The notes beneath the pieces were generated by a model. It worked only from the letters and a program-made list of their open reading frames with translations. It was not told where the DNA came from and did no database searches. From assembly GCF_964204645.1 (NCBI RefSeq), contig NC_134036.1:746001-806000 (forward strand): a DNA stretch of 60,000 bases, given 5' to 3'. Numbering within the stretch: position 1 is the stretch's first letter; the number at the start of each line of letters is the position of its first letter. A program made the position numbers and the translations under genes. This document shows positions 1 to 10,639 of the stretch, in pieces. The stretch is from Tubulanus polymorphus (taxonomy: Eukaryota > Nemertea > Palaeonemertea > Tubulaniformes > Tubulanidae).

Positions 1-32
1 AACTATGAGTCATCATCCGCTGAGCTGCTTAC

Positions 33-220
33 CTCCTTAGGCTTTTATCATCGCTAAGTTGATAAGCACCAGTATCGGAACAGAAGATAAGCCAAAATCT
101 TAGTGAAGTTGTATAATGCGAATGACTCATTGCGGGGTGGGGTAAAACTGAATTCAAGTATCTTCCAGATTTCTTGAAGGCAGCGGTCCAGAGATATTCG
201 CAAGGAATACCGATCCACAT
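33..220 (-). CDS. possible partial exon, unknown protein
   Basis: Two overlapping minus-strand frames stay open here. One ends in SDDKSLR and runs directly into a strong splice donor, AAGGAG|GTAAGC, with the GT at 31-32. No good acceptor is visible on the upstream side, and the frame is short. It could be a downstream exon of the signal-peptide exon at 2663-2781, but phase and linkage cannot be shown. Chance is a real alternative. Confidence 0.17.
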
Positions 221-279
221 TCCATACTACGCACTCAGTTCCATATTTCATCTCATGAGATTCTATTGCAAGATTTTTT

Positions 280-474
280 CAGGGCGGTCACTTTTTCCCT
301 GACCAAGAATCCAGTCAATAAAAACAGTAAATTACATAAAACATGGGAACTGTTTGATTTTACGCGCAATCCAACAAATTTCCCCTGACTTTTCCGATTT
401 TAAGCATCTTTTTACAAAATTCCAAAACTATTCCTTGACTTTTACCCGATTTCCAGACAAGTGGAGCCACCCTG
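280..474. mobile_element. short TIR element, CAGGGYGG-ended family (copy 1)
   Basis: The left end reads CAGGGCGGTCACTTTTTC and the right end is an imperfect inverted copy (CAGGGTGGCTCCACTTGTC on the other strand). The interior holds repeated 'ttcccctgacttttcc' words. A second copy of the same architecture lies at 43005-43229, and a loose half-end (ggagccaccctt) at about 25036. No coding capacity, so it is a non-autonomous element. The superfamily is not determined. Confidence 0.6.
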
Positions 475-641
475 TTTTTATCAATCCACAAGGAGTAATT
501 GTCACTCCTCCAACGAAAATAGGATAAATATTGCATGACTTCCATAAAACGAACTGAGACCCGAACCTCAATAACTGATAGAGAGAAGCCGGTTGAATAC
601 AAACCAATAAAGCCTCAGACCTGGATCTCAATAACTGATAG

Positions 642-760
642 AGGGAGAGAGGAGAGAGAGAGGGGGAGGGGAGAGAGAGGGGGAGGGGAGAGAGAGGGGG
701 AGGGGAGAGAGAGGGAGAGGGGGAGGGGGAGAGACAGAGACAGAGAGAGAGAGAGCGCCA
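642..760. repeat. purine-rich GAGAGG/GGGGAG repeat
   Basis: An almost pure purine tract of GA runs interrupted by GGGGAG blocks. Open frames of 75-130 codons across it on both strands, rich in Arg/Glu or Ser/Leu, come only from the lack of stop codons in the repeat. Confidence 0.9.
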
Positions 761-1259
761 CTGGGTGAATACAAACCAATAAAGAGTCATTAAGTAAACC
801 ACTTGTTCTATGAAACCATGTGAGAACAAGTGGTTGAATGTTCAACCACCGGTGGCTAATTCATGTTGTTAGGATAATTAAACCATTTATCCAAAACATA
901 CCTTCCAAACAGTTTACATTCCTCGGTACGGCTTATCAGTGCTGCGCTTACCAGTGCAGAGATAAGTTTGAACAACAACTTACCCCCCTACTGAAGATTT
1001 ATACCTAGTATGTATAAACTTCGTAAATGACGTACTTTAAACTAAAGGTTGAAGATATTGCGGGAACGCACTGAAATAGGAAATACTATTCAAACAAGTG
1101 CTCGGGATATTCCAAGTTTATTCCAAGTTTGTGAGCGTAAAAACATTTGGACAAAACCTGCTTAAAACGTGATGACATTGGACACAATCCTATAAGATAA
1201 AGATTCCCCTGGTTGCACACCAAGATCCATATTATCATTAGGCCCGTCCCAGTGTCTGA

Positions 1260-1570
1260 TATCATGTTATAGTCAAATTCGGGTTAAGTCATTTGTCGAT
1301 AAGTCGTCAGATTACTGAAGTCATCTCTATTTTGTATTTCTGACTGAATTTACTAAGTGTAATTCATCATTTGAATAAGTCGTCCAATTTACTGAAGTCA
1401 TCTCTATTTTTGAGTCCCAATTTGTGAATTTCTAATTCGATCTACCAAGCGTAAGTCGTCATTTGGATAAAAGTCATCACATAACTGAAGAATTTGTATT
1501 TCCGAGTCTTTGTTACATTACTGAAGTCATCTCTATTTTTGAGTCCAGATAAGTATCTTCAATTCATTAT
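1260..1570. repeat. degenerate dispersed repeat, 'actgaagtcatctctattt' family
   Basis: The phrase actgaagtcatctctattt recurs at about 1313, 1390 and 1512 with diverged sequence between (aagtcgtca, gagtcc, tttgtatttc). Related sequence is seen at 18300-18500 and, inverted, at 42480-42610. This is an old dispersed family with local tandem copies. No terminal repeats or coding capacity were recognised. The rest of 850-1850 holds nothing recognisable. Confidence 0.55.
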
Positions 1571-1975
1571 ACAAAGTAAAGTATAAGTCTTAATGATGAT
1601 CGGCCCAACTATAAGTTTCACAGTAGTATCGTTGAAGGCTTTACCCCTGCCATCTCTGAAGTACTGGAGACCTTATGGAGAAACATGTAATATAGGTGAG
1701 GTAAGAGTGATAAGAGTCAGTTGATAAGTAATTGGTTATTATTGAAGCGAATGATTGAGAAAGCTGGGTATGTATAACTCATTAACACTTCAGTACCTGC
1801 TACGAGTACCGTACCACTCACACCTGGTGCAGTATCCTGCCCTTATTCGCACCTGGTGCTTAGAACTGTTAACCCACGATCAGAGAGAGCTGCATCCAGT
1901 ATTATACCTATAGATATCACGTTACTTCACTCTCTGTCTGTCTGGAACTGGACCTTACACAGTCCTAAAATCTGG

Positions 1976-2275
1976 ATCCAGTTCCACAGTTCAATTAGCC
2001 CCAGTTTTTTCATTACACTTATGGACACATGCAGTTCTACAGTTGTGTGGGTTTAATTGGACTCTGGATCCAGTTCCACAGTTGTGTGTTTAATTCGACT
2101 CTGGATCCAGTTCCACAGTTGTGTGGGTTATGTTTGAGTTTGAACCCAGTTCCGCAGTTGTGTGTGGGTTTAATTGGACTCTGGATCCAGTTCCACAGTT
2201 GTGTGTTTAATTCGACTCTGGATCCAGTTCCGCAGTTGTGTGTGGGTTTAATTTAACTCTAAACTCACTTTCACA
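1976..2275. repeat. minisatellite with ctggatccagttccacagtt core
   Basis: Five to six imperfect tandem copies of a roughly 37-46-bp unit carry a ctggatccagttccacagtt core followed by gtgtgt(ggg)tttaatt. The same core, inverted, forms another array at 53055-53285. The core is close to the ends of the M2 family (ggaactgggccc...), so a link to that family is possible. An open frame through it is repeat-derived. Confidence 0.8.
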
Positions 2276-2395
2276 GTTGTATGTTATCACATGTCAAAAA
2301 AGGTCCAAACTTTTAGACATTTCATTCTGAATATTTAACTATCGATATTTTATTCAGGGCTTGGTTTCATAGATGTGGAAGAAAAATAGTCCCTG

Positions 2396-2462
2396 GGAAC
2401 ATTTTGAAATTTGTCAGTTATAACCATGGTTTCTCATTGTAACTGTGCAATGTTGGTTGTCA
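2396..2462. repeat. dispersed repeat shared with 55619-55690
   Basis: The segment ggaacattttgaaatttgtc followed by agttataaccatggtt and ctcattgtaac matches 55619-55690 with few differences. This is a dispersed element fragment of unknown class. Confidence 0.55.
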
Positions 2463-2475
2463 CCCAAATTGAGGA

Positions 2476-2524
2476 TTTACCCCCAGGGATAACTTTGATA
2501 CCCAGTCTATGAAACCGGGCCCAG
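2476..2524. mobile_element. half-copy of GGGCCC-ended palindromic element M1
   Basis: The run from 'ttaccccca' to 'cagtctatgaaaccgggccc' matches one arm of the M1 foldback seen in full at 24661-24771. Only one arm is present. It lies in or near the presumed intron downstream of the exon at 2663-2781. Confidence 0.55.
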
Positions 2525-2662
2525 GATAATATCTCTCCTCGCCAGCAGTTGCTACGCGAGCGAATGATTTCGTCAAACACCCGACGACGAAGACGACGAA
2601 GTCGCTCGAGCGTTCTTTAAACGCCGGACAACAACCGAATAAAAGACAATAAATACACTTAC

Positions 2663-2781
2663 CGTAAACAACGTCAATCGGAAAAACGACAGCAGCGACG
2701 ACGACAACAATATAAATAATCCAACTTAACGTCCGACGCGTTGCCATGGTTACCGTTTATCATCTGACGAGAGTCGCTTAC
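2663..2781 (-). CDS. first coding exon with signal peptide, secreted or membrane protein
   Basis: The coding part is 2663-2747. The ATG at 2745-2747 has a strong context (AACCATGG). It encodes MATRRTLSWIIYIVVVVAAV followed by VFPIDVVY. This is a short basic start, a hydrophobic core of about 16 residues, then a more polar end, as expected of a signal peptide or signal anchor. After 28 codons plus one base comes a consensus donor, ACG|GTAAGT. Upstream of the ATG, a T-rich tract ends in TTTTTAG at 2782-2783, which would make this exon 2 after a 5'UTR intron. That AG is itself followed by GTAAGC, so the 5' edge is ambiguous. The rest of the protein was not located; it should lie at lower coordinates or outside the window. 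Family unknown. Confidence 0.6.
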
Positions 2782-2829
2782 CTAAAAACGAGGAAAAAAA
2801 ATCGGAAAAAAATTATTCACTTCATGTAT

Positions 2830-3110
2830 AAACCTGTATTCAGTTATATACACCTATATACACCTATATACATGTATATACATGTATATAGGTGTATATA
2901 GGTGCATGTACACCTATATACATGTATATAGATGTATATAGGAGTATATAGGTGTACATGCACCTATATACATCTATATACATGTATATAGGTGTACATG
3001 CACCTATATACTCCTATATACATGTACCTATATACACATATATACCTGTATTCACATGTACATACACCTATATACACGTATATACATGTATATACATCTA
3101 TACTTGTATA
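2830..3110. repeat. TATACACC/TATACATG palindromic low-complexity repeat
   Basis: An alternating run of cacctatata and catgtatatagg words can pair with itself at many points, for example acctatatacatgtatatag. It is expected to form cruciforms or hairpins. No coding content. Confidence 0.85.
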
Positions 3111-3535
3111 CTTTAAAGCCTATACCATCTATAAACCTTTAAACGCATGTATTGATCCTCTAAACCTCAGTATTTCCCTCAAAAACCTTTTAACCTCGTA
3201 GGATATAGATCTATAAACCTCTATGTAAACCTGTAAATGCGTCAACGGAAATAGAAAAAGAAAGGCGTTCACTTAATAACGTTTAATTAGATGTATGGTG
3301 GATGATTTGTTTGTACGGTGTCTCATTCGAGCGTATTGATTGATGTAAACAGCAATGACGGAGGTGTCGGTGTCGGCACGTGTCGTGTGTCTAATGAATT
3401 AATGCGCTCCGCAGAAAAACACCAGTTACATCTGACACACGCCGCAGATATACCGGGGTAAGGTGACATCAAAGTGGATATCATATCTAACACAACACAG
3501 CAACGACACAAGTTTCAGTGAACACAGAGATTAAA

Positions 3536-3832
<297 letters not shown>

Positions 3833-3840
3833 ATTTTCAG

Positions 3841-4540
3841 TAGATAAAACATCAAACCATCCAAACTCTATAATGAATATTTATCGCAGGACGCCCGTTA
3901 ATGGATCCGATCCATCAAACAACACGATCCAACGACCTTCACCTATAAAACGATGCATTCAACGACCTTAGCCTCGAGGTCGCTCGATGAATTCATATCG
4001 AAGTCGTCAACTTTAGCAGCATCAACAGATCAATATTTTTTATTTTCCGAAACCATTTTTATTTAGAGAAAGGAATGGATCAACAGCTGAACTGATAAGT
4101 AGAATTGCCTCAAAAAAATAATTGGCTAAGAGAGAACATATAAAAGATTAAACACAAATCTATCTATCAATCGGGGGGGGGGAGGGTGATATATTGGGGG
4201 GGGGGGCTAGAGACATTGTAGGGGGGCTAAAGATATTGTGAGAAGTATATTTTGACGACTGATAATGTTAGGATTAGGGATTAATGAGAGTCCATTAGAT
4301 CCTTATAGTAATGAATGCTTGAGTCATCAATGACATCGAATCAGAGAGAGAATAAATGTGTGATAATCCGGTAGGATTAATGGATTAATGCATTGAGTTA
4401 ATCCGAGTACTTGTTGCTGATGAGAATGGTTTAGCTGACTCATTTTACACTTACAGATGGGTAATGATACTGGAGACACGCGACCATTAACGTTATTCGA
4501 GATATCGTCGTAATGGAGAATCTCAAATTGAAAATCTCAA
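3841..4540. other. unannotated interval, one ambiguous splice-flanked motif
   Basis: Mostly AT-rich sequence with two G runs near 4176 and 4196. At 4456 a plus-strand acceptor (tttacacttacag) precedes an 18-codon frame (4457-4513, MGNDTGDTRPLTLFEISS, then TAA). The same bases read on the minus strand give a consensus donor (CATCT|GTAAGTG). The strand cannot be decided, so no gene is called. Confidence 0.4.
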
Positions 4541-4547
4541 ATTGAGC

Positions 4548-4800
4548 AAATCTCCCTCTCCCGCTCTCCTCATTCTCCCTCTACCTTTCCTGGCTCTCCT
4601 CTCTTGCCTCACTCTCCCTCCCCTCTCCCTCTCCCTCTCCTTCTTTCTCTTCCCTCCCTCTCCCTCTCCTTCTCACTCTCCTTCTTTCTCTCCTCTCCCT
4701 CTCCCTCTCCCTCTCCTCCACTCTCCCTCTCCGACCTTTCCTCTCCTAATTCTCCCTCTCCCTTTCCTGGCTTCTCTCCTTTTCTTACCCACTCTCGTGA
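4548..4800. repeat. pyrimidine-rich CTCTCC repeat
   Basis: A CT-rich tract of ctctccctctcc words with a loosely repeated unit (ctctcctcattctccctctacctttcctgg and variants). Ser/Pro/Leu-rich open frames through it are not considered genes. Confidence 0.85.
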
Positions 4801-4862
4801 AGAATCATCCATATATCGCACATAAAAGAATTGACCAAAAGCCCCCGAAATATGGCATTTAA

Positions 4863-5478
4863 CAAGTGCAGAAAAAACGCGCAGTTTTATGCATTATTCC
4901 GCTGTGTGAATTGTGTCAGTGTGTTATACTGTATATAGCTAGACTATTACACATTCATGAACAGAATATCAGATATACATCGATATATTTCTCTCTCTCT
5001 CTCTCTCGCGGTAGACTCTCTGTCTCTCAATTCAGTATTTTATTCACATCTGTCATCATTTAGTCAATTATTGGTGTAATATTTTTGTCCTATTGATCAG
5101 TGCAGAGCTGTTGACACGTCGTCGTCGAGGTGACGACTGTTACAAATCGCGATGACGTTACTCCGCGACATATACGAGTGCGGAAATAACGACAAAAACT
5201 AATTGAAAATTCCTAGCGATAATTTAACTGGAAATAACAAGGACGAAAATGAAACAGGCAGAGGAAGGCACGTCCTCGTAAATGGGCGACATTTCACAGA
5301 AGTTTTAGATCAGTTTTGTACCATTGCGATATATGTAACAAACCCCCCTTTCGCCATCCACACCCAGTTCCACTAAATCCATTTAATTTCATCATTAATT
5401 CAGTTTTATTTACAGATAAATTATAACAATATATTTAAGGCATCCATTACTTAATTACTTTATTTTCAATAGCATGGA
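4863..5478. other. interval without recognisable features
   Basis: A (CT)n stretch of about 16 bases at 4991 and otherwise unique-looking sequence. No splice-bounded frame of weight and no repeat family was recognised. Confidence 0.5.
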
Positions 5479-5485
5479 GTGAAAT

Positions 5486-5965
5486 TCACTATATTTCACT
5501 ATTTTAGACTATATTTCATTATCTTAAGCTATATTTCTCTATTTTACGCTATATTTCTCTATTTTATGCTATATTTCTCTATTTTACGCTATATTTCTCT
5601 ATTTTATGCTATATTTCTCTATTTTACGCTATATTTCTATTTTACACTATATTTCACTATTCTTCACTACATTTCTCTATTTTACGCTATATTTCTCTAT
5701 TTTACGCTATATTTCTCTATTTTACGCTATATTTCTCTATTTTACGCTATATTTCTCTATTTTACGCTATATTTCTCTATTTTACGCTATATTTCTCTAT
5801 TTTACGCTATATTTCTCTATTTTACGCTATATTTCTCTATTTTACGCTATATTTCTCTATTTTACGCTATATTTCTCTATTTTACGCTATATTTCTCTAT
5901 TTTACGCTATATTTCTCTATTTTACGCTATATTTCTCTATTTTACGCTATATTTCTCTATTTTAC
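5486..5965. repeat. 20-bp satellite array (ttttacgctatatttctcta)
   Basis: About 24 copies of a 20-bp unit. From about 5690 to 5965 the copies are virtually identical; the left part is degenerate (tttatgctat, tttacactat). Because 20 is not a multiple of 3 and the unit lacks stops on the plus strand, long Tyr/Phe/Leu frames arise in overlapping phases. These are not genes. Homogeneity on the right suggests recent expansion from that side. Confidence 0.95.
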
Positions 5966-6072
5966 GACGTGATTCGTTTCTGTAATCAATACGAGTGCAT
6001 AAAAAAACGGCCATTTGCAATTTACGACCGACCGAACGACTGAGCGAGAGTAGTTTCCTGCGGATCATGTTT

Positions 6073-6315
6073 TTACTTAACGGTTTTTATTTCAATCCTC
6101 CGAGGCCGATTGAATCGTTTACGAGACCGTCGCCGTAACGACGATGACTCAACAAGTCCGACCGAACCGTCGTCGTCGTCGTCGTAAAGATTTATCGATA
6201 GTACCGTCTCTCGTAACCGACGGTTACATTGTTGCAGTAAATCGGACGGATATCGCCGGGGACGACCGACGCGAGATTGAAATCGTGCTCGGAGATTCAA
6301 TCCGAATGTGTTAAG
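6073..6315 (-). CDS. weak candidate exon, Arg-rich with a poly-Asp run
   Basis: An 80-codon frame encodes a basic protein with NLYDDDDDGSVGLV in its middle and several RRR stretches, ending IEIKTVK before TAA. CpG-rich codons differ from the flanking AT-rich DNA. There is no ATG and no strong acceptor, and the Asp run comes from a GTC/GAC trinucleotide run. It could be a terminal exon or chance. Confidence 0.18.
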   Translation of the reverse strand, partial: LNTFGLNLRARFQSRVGRPRRYPSDLLQQCNRRLRETVLSINLYDDDDDGSVGLVESSSLRRRSRKRFNRPRRIEIKTVK

Positions 6316-6789
6316 TGTTAATTACCACGTCGAGGTCGGGCTGGTTGCGCAAGTTCGATAGTTGACATCAGAATAATTAAAAGTTCATTGTTACTATGGT
6401 ATTTATCCACCGGTAAATGAAATATAAAATTTTCCGGTATGAAATGAGAAGGAAAATCGTAATGTTGGTTTATTACCGGCAGATGAAACTTTATTGCGTT
6501 TTGTCCTAAAAGGAGTCACTGCGACTGCGAAATTAACACTTATCAATATTTAAGGAGTCGCCTAGACTGAATATGTGAGAATCAGATACGAGATCTGACG
6601 GAGGGACAGAGCGTCGCCGGGCAGCGGGTAAAAACCACGCGAGCGTCTTACGTGACGAAAACTCTGTATCGTTTCATCTTACAGTCTCCGCTGTGACGCT
6701 CGAACTGTCGCCGTCGACGACAACAATGCAGACACGACGAAATTAATAATTCCACACATTCTCGCACCCGCACGACGCCTGTGGTATCA

Positions 6790-7150
6790 CAGATCACTGG
6801 CCGGATGGCTCCATCTCTGGCTGGATGGCTCCATCACTGGCTGGTTGGCTCCATCGCTGGCTGGTTGGCTCCATCGCTGGCCGGATGGCTCCATCCCTGG
6901 CCGGATGGCTCCATCACTGGCTGGTTGGCTCCATTCCTAGCTGGATGGCTCCATCGCTGGCTGGTTGGCTCCATCACTGGCTGGTTGGCTCCATCACTGG
7001 CTGGATGGCTCCATCACTGGCTGGTTGGCTCCATCACTGGCCGGATGGCTCCATCACTGGCTGGCTCCATCACTGGCTGGTTGGCCCCATCACTGGCTGG
7101 ATGGCCCCATCACTGGCTGGTTGGCTCCATCACTGGCTGGTTGGCTCCGC
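6790..7150. repeat. 20-bp minisatellite (ctggttggctccatcactgg)
   Basis: About 18 tandem copies of a 20-bp GC-richer unit, with position 5 alternating t/a and occasional ccgg starts. Frames encoding LAGWLHHWLVGSITGWLAPS-like periods are a consequence of the repeat. A plus-strand acceptor (gtatcgtttcatcttacag) at 6684 is followed by an open frame that runs into the array up to about 6940, so an exon extended by the repeat is conceivable. Confidence 0.95.
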
Positions 7151-7159
7151 GTGGAATCT

Positions 7160-8480
7160 GAGATTCTATTATCCTAGGCCGCTCTCGCTCGGAGTGGAAT
7201 TTTTAGTTACGTTTTGTTGAACACACCATTTGTTCACTGGAACAATCTGTCAATGACAACCAACACGCGCGCACGCTGGATACCGATAAACTAAAAGTAA
7301 TATTTGATCTTTCTCAGAGCATGAATTTATGACTTTGCGTATGACGTAGAAGCTTCTGATAAACTTATAGCTTTATAAACAAAGGCATAGATTTATATGA
7401 ATTTGTGTGTATTCAAGATAGCTGATACTGATGGAGCCGACTGACTAGTAATCAGACGTCACTGACTAGTAATCAGTTCACTTCAGGGTATAGAATTTAT
7501 AGTTCATTTTACCCACAACTATAGGGCACGGTCCACGGGCACATTATAGAGTCATATCCCTATGCTGATACTGGACCCAGTGTCACAGTCATGACATAAG
7601 TCCAAAAGTGATCTAAAATCATAATACTTGTCTTAAACATTGACTATGGAACTAAGATTGCCTTCTAATTGACTGATCCATCGATTACACAAAAGTGGTT
7701 TTAAATCTAAAACGAATCTTAAGACTGGTCTTAGGTAGATGGATATATGTTGGCTATAAAACTAAGACGGTCTTAGACTGGTCTTAAATCTAAGACCAGG
7801 ACTGCGCGACTGAACTCACGGTGTCTAAAAACACACGGCTGAATGTCATAGTACTACTGCAGCTGTATATACCAGTAAACATTAAATGTCAAGACATTTG
7901 AGAAAGTTCAAAGTTTATCCCTGTTTTTATAGTAGAATTATTTATTCATATATAAAGCCTGATACATCGATCAGACTCAAGAGTCATAGACGGTCAGGTC
8001 GAAAAATGGGCGAAGGGTTCTTCTACCAAATCCAATACCATAGTTTTTCTAGTGGATGGTTCACCGGACTGGTAAACCCGAGAGTTATTGTACAGGCCAA
8101 ATGCTGAAGTAGAGCACATGGGTTCTTTTACCAAATCACTGCAGAATTTTTAAAGGGAGGGTTTCTTTTAGTGGCACAAGACAATATGGAGAAAAATGAG
8201 TTCTTATGTCAACCAATAGCTATCGTAGAGCAGTGGTTATTTTTTTGTGGCACCATAGACGAGTAGGCCTACATTTTATGAAGGAAAGTGGTGGAGGGAC
8301 AAACTAATACTGTCTACACGGGTTCTTCCAATAGAAAATAGGGTTAATGGGGTTAAGAGGGTTCTCTTATATCAAACACTGTTGAGTTGTATAGCTGTAT
8401 AGAGTGGGTTCTATTTGTAGTGAAAGTGGAATTGAATATGCGTCTATGTAATGGGTTTGCACTGATCTCTCCCATTCAGT
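7160..8480. other. intergenic interval with a degenerate M2 copy
   Basis: About 7572-7815 resembles the M2 dispersed family: ggacccag end, cagtcatgacataagtcc, gactggtcttag, and an end near gcgcgactga, all diverged. The remainder is AT-rich without recognised features. Confidence 0.45.
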
Positions 8481-8481
8481 T

Positions 8482-8685
8482 TATAAAACACACTTTTCCT
8501 TTAATAAACGTCGACATTTCTTTCCATCGGAAAACATCGCGCGTTCGTGCTTTTCGAGACGCAGTGAAATTGAGTAAATTACGCGGGTCGCCAGCGAGTC
8601 GCCGCGCTCGGGGGTCGCGCCAGTCGGTCGGCGCGCGAATCTTTCAACTGCAGGAATTATTAATAATTCACGTAAATCGTAATCC
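8482..8685 (+). promoter_or_regulatory. possible promoter and 5' exon
   Basis: A TATAAAA box at 8482-8488 precedes a CpG-rich block (8560-8645, many cgcg words). This ends at a consensus donor, AATCC|GTGAGTG, with the GT at 8686-8687. An AG within it (caactgcag at about 8653) could also make a 32-bp internal exon ending LLIIHVNRNP. It is read as a possible TATA promoter plus first exon. No downstream exon is proven. Confidence 0.3.
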
Positions 8686-8709
8686 GTGAGTGTTTAATTA
8701 CCCGCGGCT

Positions 8710-8711
<2 letters not shown>

Positions 8712-8753
<42 letters not shown>
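8712..8753. repeat. (GA)n microsatellite
   Basis: About 21 GA dinucleotides just downstream of the possible donor at 8686. Confidence 0.95.
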
Positions 8754-8757
<4 letters not shown>

Positions 8758-8769
8758 GAGAGAGAGGAC

Positions 8770-9880
8770 GTGAGTACATCCGGTACAAACTCTTACTCCT
8801 ATACAACCTAATCGTTTATGAGGAATTCATTGCACCCACGTTCATTATAAACTATTTTCCAGGGATAAAATGATTTATTTCATACGTTTATTTTTCTAGT
8901 TAGATTGTTATTATTGCACCATACAAACAAATCTACCTATACTGGACGTGTTGTTTGAACTTGTCAACCAATACAACATGGTCCTCAAGTCCACCAGTTA
9001 ACTATGGAACACTTATCATTAAACTGTTTTTATTCAAGGGGCCTGAATGTCCGTGAATGCCCTAGCGATCGTACAGGCCCATATCATCAATCTACTGATT
9101 CCGTACATTCCATTGATTCCATTCGTAATTTTATATTCCTTTTAATTGATGATGAAATTCTATCATAATATTAACTGTAACCAACTTTTGGCATTTCGTA
9201 ACTTGAGAAATGTCAATGAAGTTAAAAAGTTAATTCTTATCTTCGTCTCATGTGAACTAGAAATAACGACTTTATAAGATTTTCTCCTGGTGTTTATGAA
9301 GGATGTCATGCAGCTGCTATTGTTTATACATAGAATCATGGACTCTTCGTTTTAGAGTCCATGATAGAATGTAGGAATAAATCCCAGAGGAGACTCTACG
9401 CCTGAAGAACCATTACTGAGAATTATCAAGTGCAAACTAATTTAGTCGAGACCTTAATCAGTAACGACAAAGATATCATAGTCTTTAAGAATTTTTCGAT
9501 TATAACCGACAGATATTTCTAGTCGGCTGAAGTTCGTAGTAACGAGATTCCAATCGTATCGGTTATAACAAAAACAGAATTTCGAGACCCCTGAAGAAGT
9601 TGGTCAAGGGTTACTCGACCTAGCAGCTCGAATTAATACTTTCCTATAAATAACAACCGTTGCAATGTCGAACGTACTAAGTGGAACAGGCGGAGAAATT
9701 ACGCACAAAATATTAAAATTGATTTTCCCCGCGAGTAAAAACCGATTGATTCGGATTGAAATGGTGAACACTCCGTTAAATGTATTTTTTTCAATATAGA
9801 TTTTGTTTTGCGAGCGACAAATAAATAACTACGCGACAAACAACACTGGCGCGTATATATAAATGTATTTGTAATACGGC
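8770..9880. other. interval without recognisable features
   Basis: AT-rich unique-looking sequence. No splice-bounded frame or known repeat family was recognised. Confidence 0.5.
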
Positions 9881-9884
9881 TGCA

Positions 9885-10084
9885 GGGTGATTACCTCTCC
9901 CTTTTTAGCGTATGAACAAATCCATATAATAACCCGGTACATATCTCCGGTATCTCCAGTTAAAGAGCAGCAGCGACTGAAATCTGGTTTTCGAGTAGAG
10001 ATGATTTTTTATTTACGAACGAACGCCGTGCGGTGGAAAACAGCGAACAAAACAGCGATCTCGCTCATTCCACGGGTGGATTAA
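9885..10084 (+). CDS. weak candidate exon
   Basis: A CAG at about 9884 (aatacggctgcag) is followed by a 65-codon frame starting VITSPFLAYEQIHIITRYIS and ending TAISLIPRVD before TAA. The acceptor tract is only moderately pyrimidine-rich, and no donor or promoter is seen. If real, it would be a terminal exon about 180 bp upstream of the better candidate at 10269. Confidence 0.22.
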
Positions 10085-10268
10085 AAAACAAAGAGAAATG
10101 TGTTAACATGTTTAACAGGTTAGGATTCTACAGTTCAGAACAGATTGAGCTTCTCAATGTGTCGGATCGGGATTCCATGGGTAGAAGAAACTGAAGATTA
10201 ACCCCCCTCCCCCCACGCAACTGAATCAGAGTCGCCCGATCAAAAATTGATTATTCTGATAATTTCAG

Positions 10269-10379
10269 GAAATTGCCGGTGATTAGAATTAATCGAGATG
10301 GTTCTGGTGTTACTCATTACGTTTTACAAAAAATGTCATCTCAAGCAAAGAACATTCATGATAGTATCCATCTAAATAT
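10269..10379 (+). CDS. candidate internal exon, unknown protein
   Basis: An acceptor (tattctgataatttcag) and a donor (AATAT|GTAAGA) bound a 111-bp open segment. It begins in phase 2 and ends in phase 2, so its length is a multiple of three. It encodes KLPVIRINRDGSGVTHYVLQ then KMSSQAKNIHDSIHLN. If the donor is not used, the same frame reaches TAA four bases later. Residue composition is ordinary for soluble protein. No domain was recognised. Flanking exons of the same gene were not located with confidence. The coincidence of acceptor, frame and donor is the only support. Confidence 0.42.
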
Positions 10380-10490
10380 GTAAGAACCCATAAGCCAGCT
10401 ATCAGTAAAATACAATCTACATGCATGCATGGTTGTGTAAGTATAAAATTTTCCTGTAATTCCTGTAAAGTCCTGTAATTTTATACTCAC

Positions 10491-10632
10491 AAGTAATAAA
10501 GCTATGATTCAATGTTTCACTGGTGAGATTTCTCAGATTCGTTAAAATTCTGGATACCGAATTAGTTGCTAATTTCTCAGCTACTAATGAACAGTTGTAC
10601 ACCGAAATACTCCCCCATAACAGGACCCGCAT
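10491..10632 (-). CDS. candidate exon, unknown protein
   Basis: Reading leftward from an ATG at 10630-10632, 47 codons encode MRVLLWGSISVYNCSLVAEK, then a stretch ending LTSETLNHSFIT. They end in phase 1 at a GTGAGTAT donor (ATTACTT|GTGAGT). The frame is also open about 30 codons upstream of the ATG, so an internal exon is possible, but no strong acceptor is seen. The opposite-strand candidate at 10269-10379 lies close by, so at most one of the two may be real. Confidence 0.3.
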
Positions 10633-10639
10633 CAATGCA

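Noticed and set aside
5479-6043. Tyr/Phe/Leu-rich frames of 145-168 codons
   Set aside because: Translation of a 20-bp satellite lacking stops in overlapping phases.
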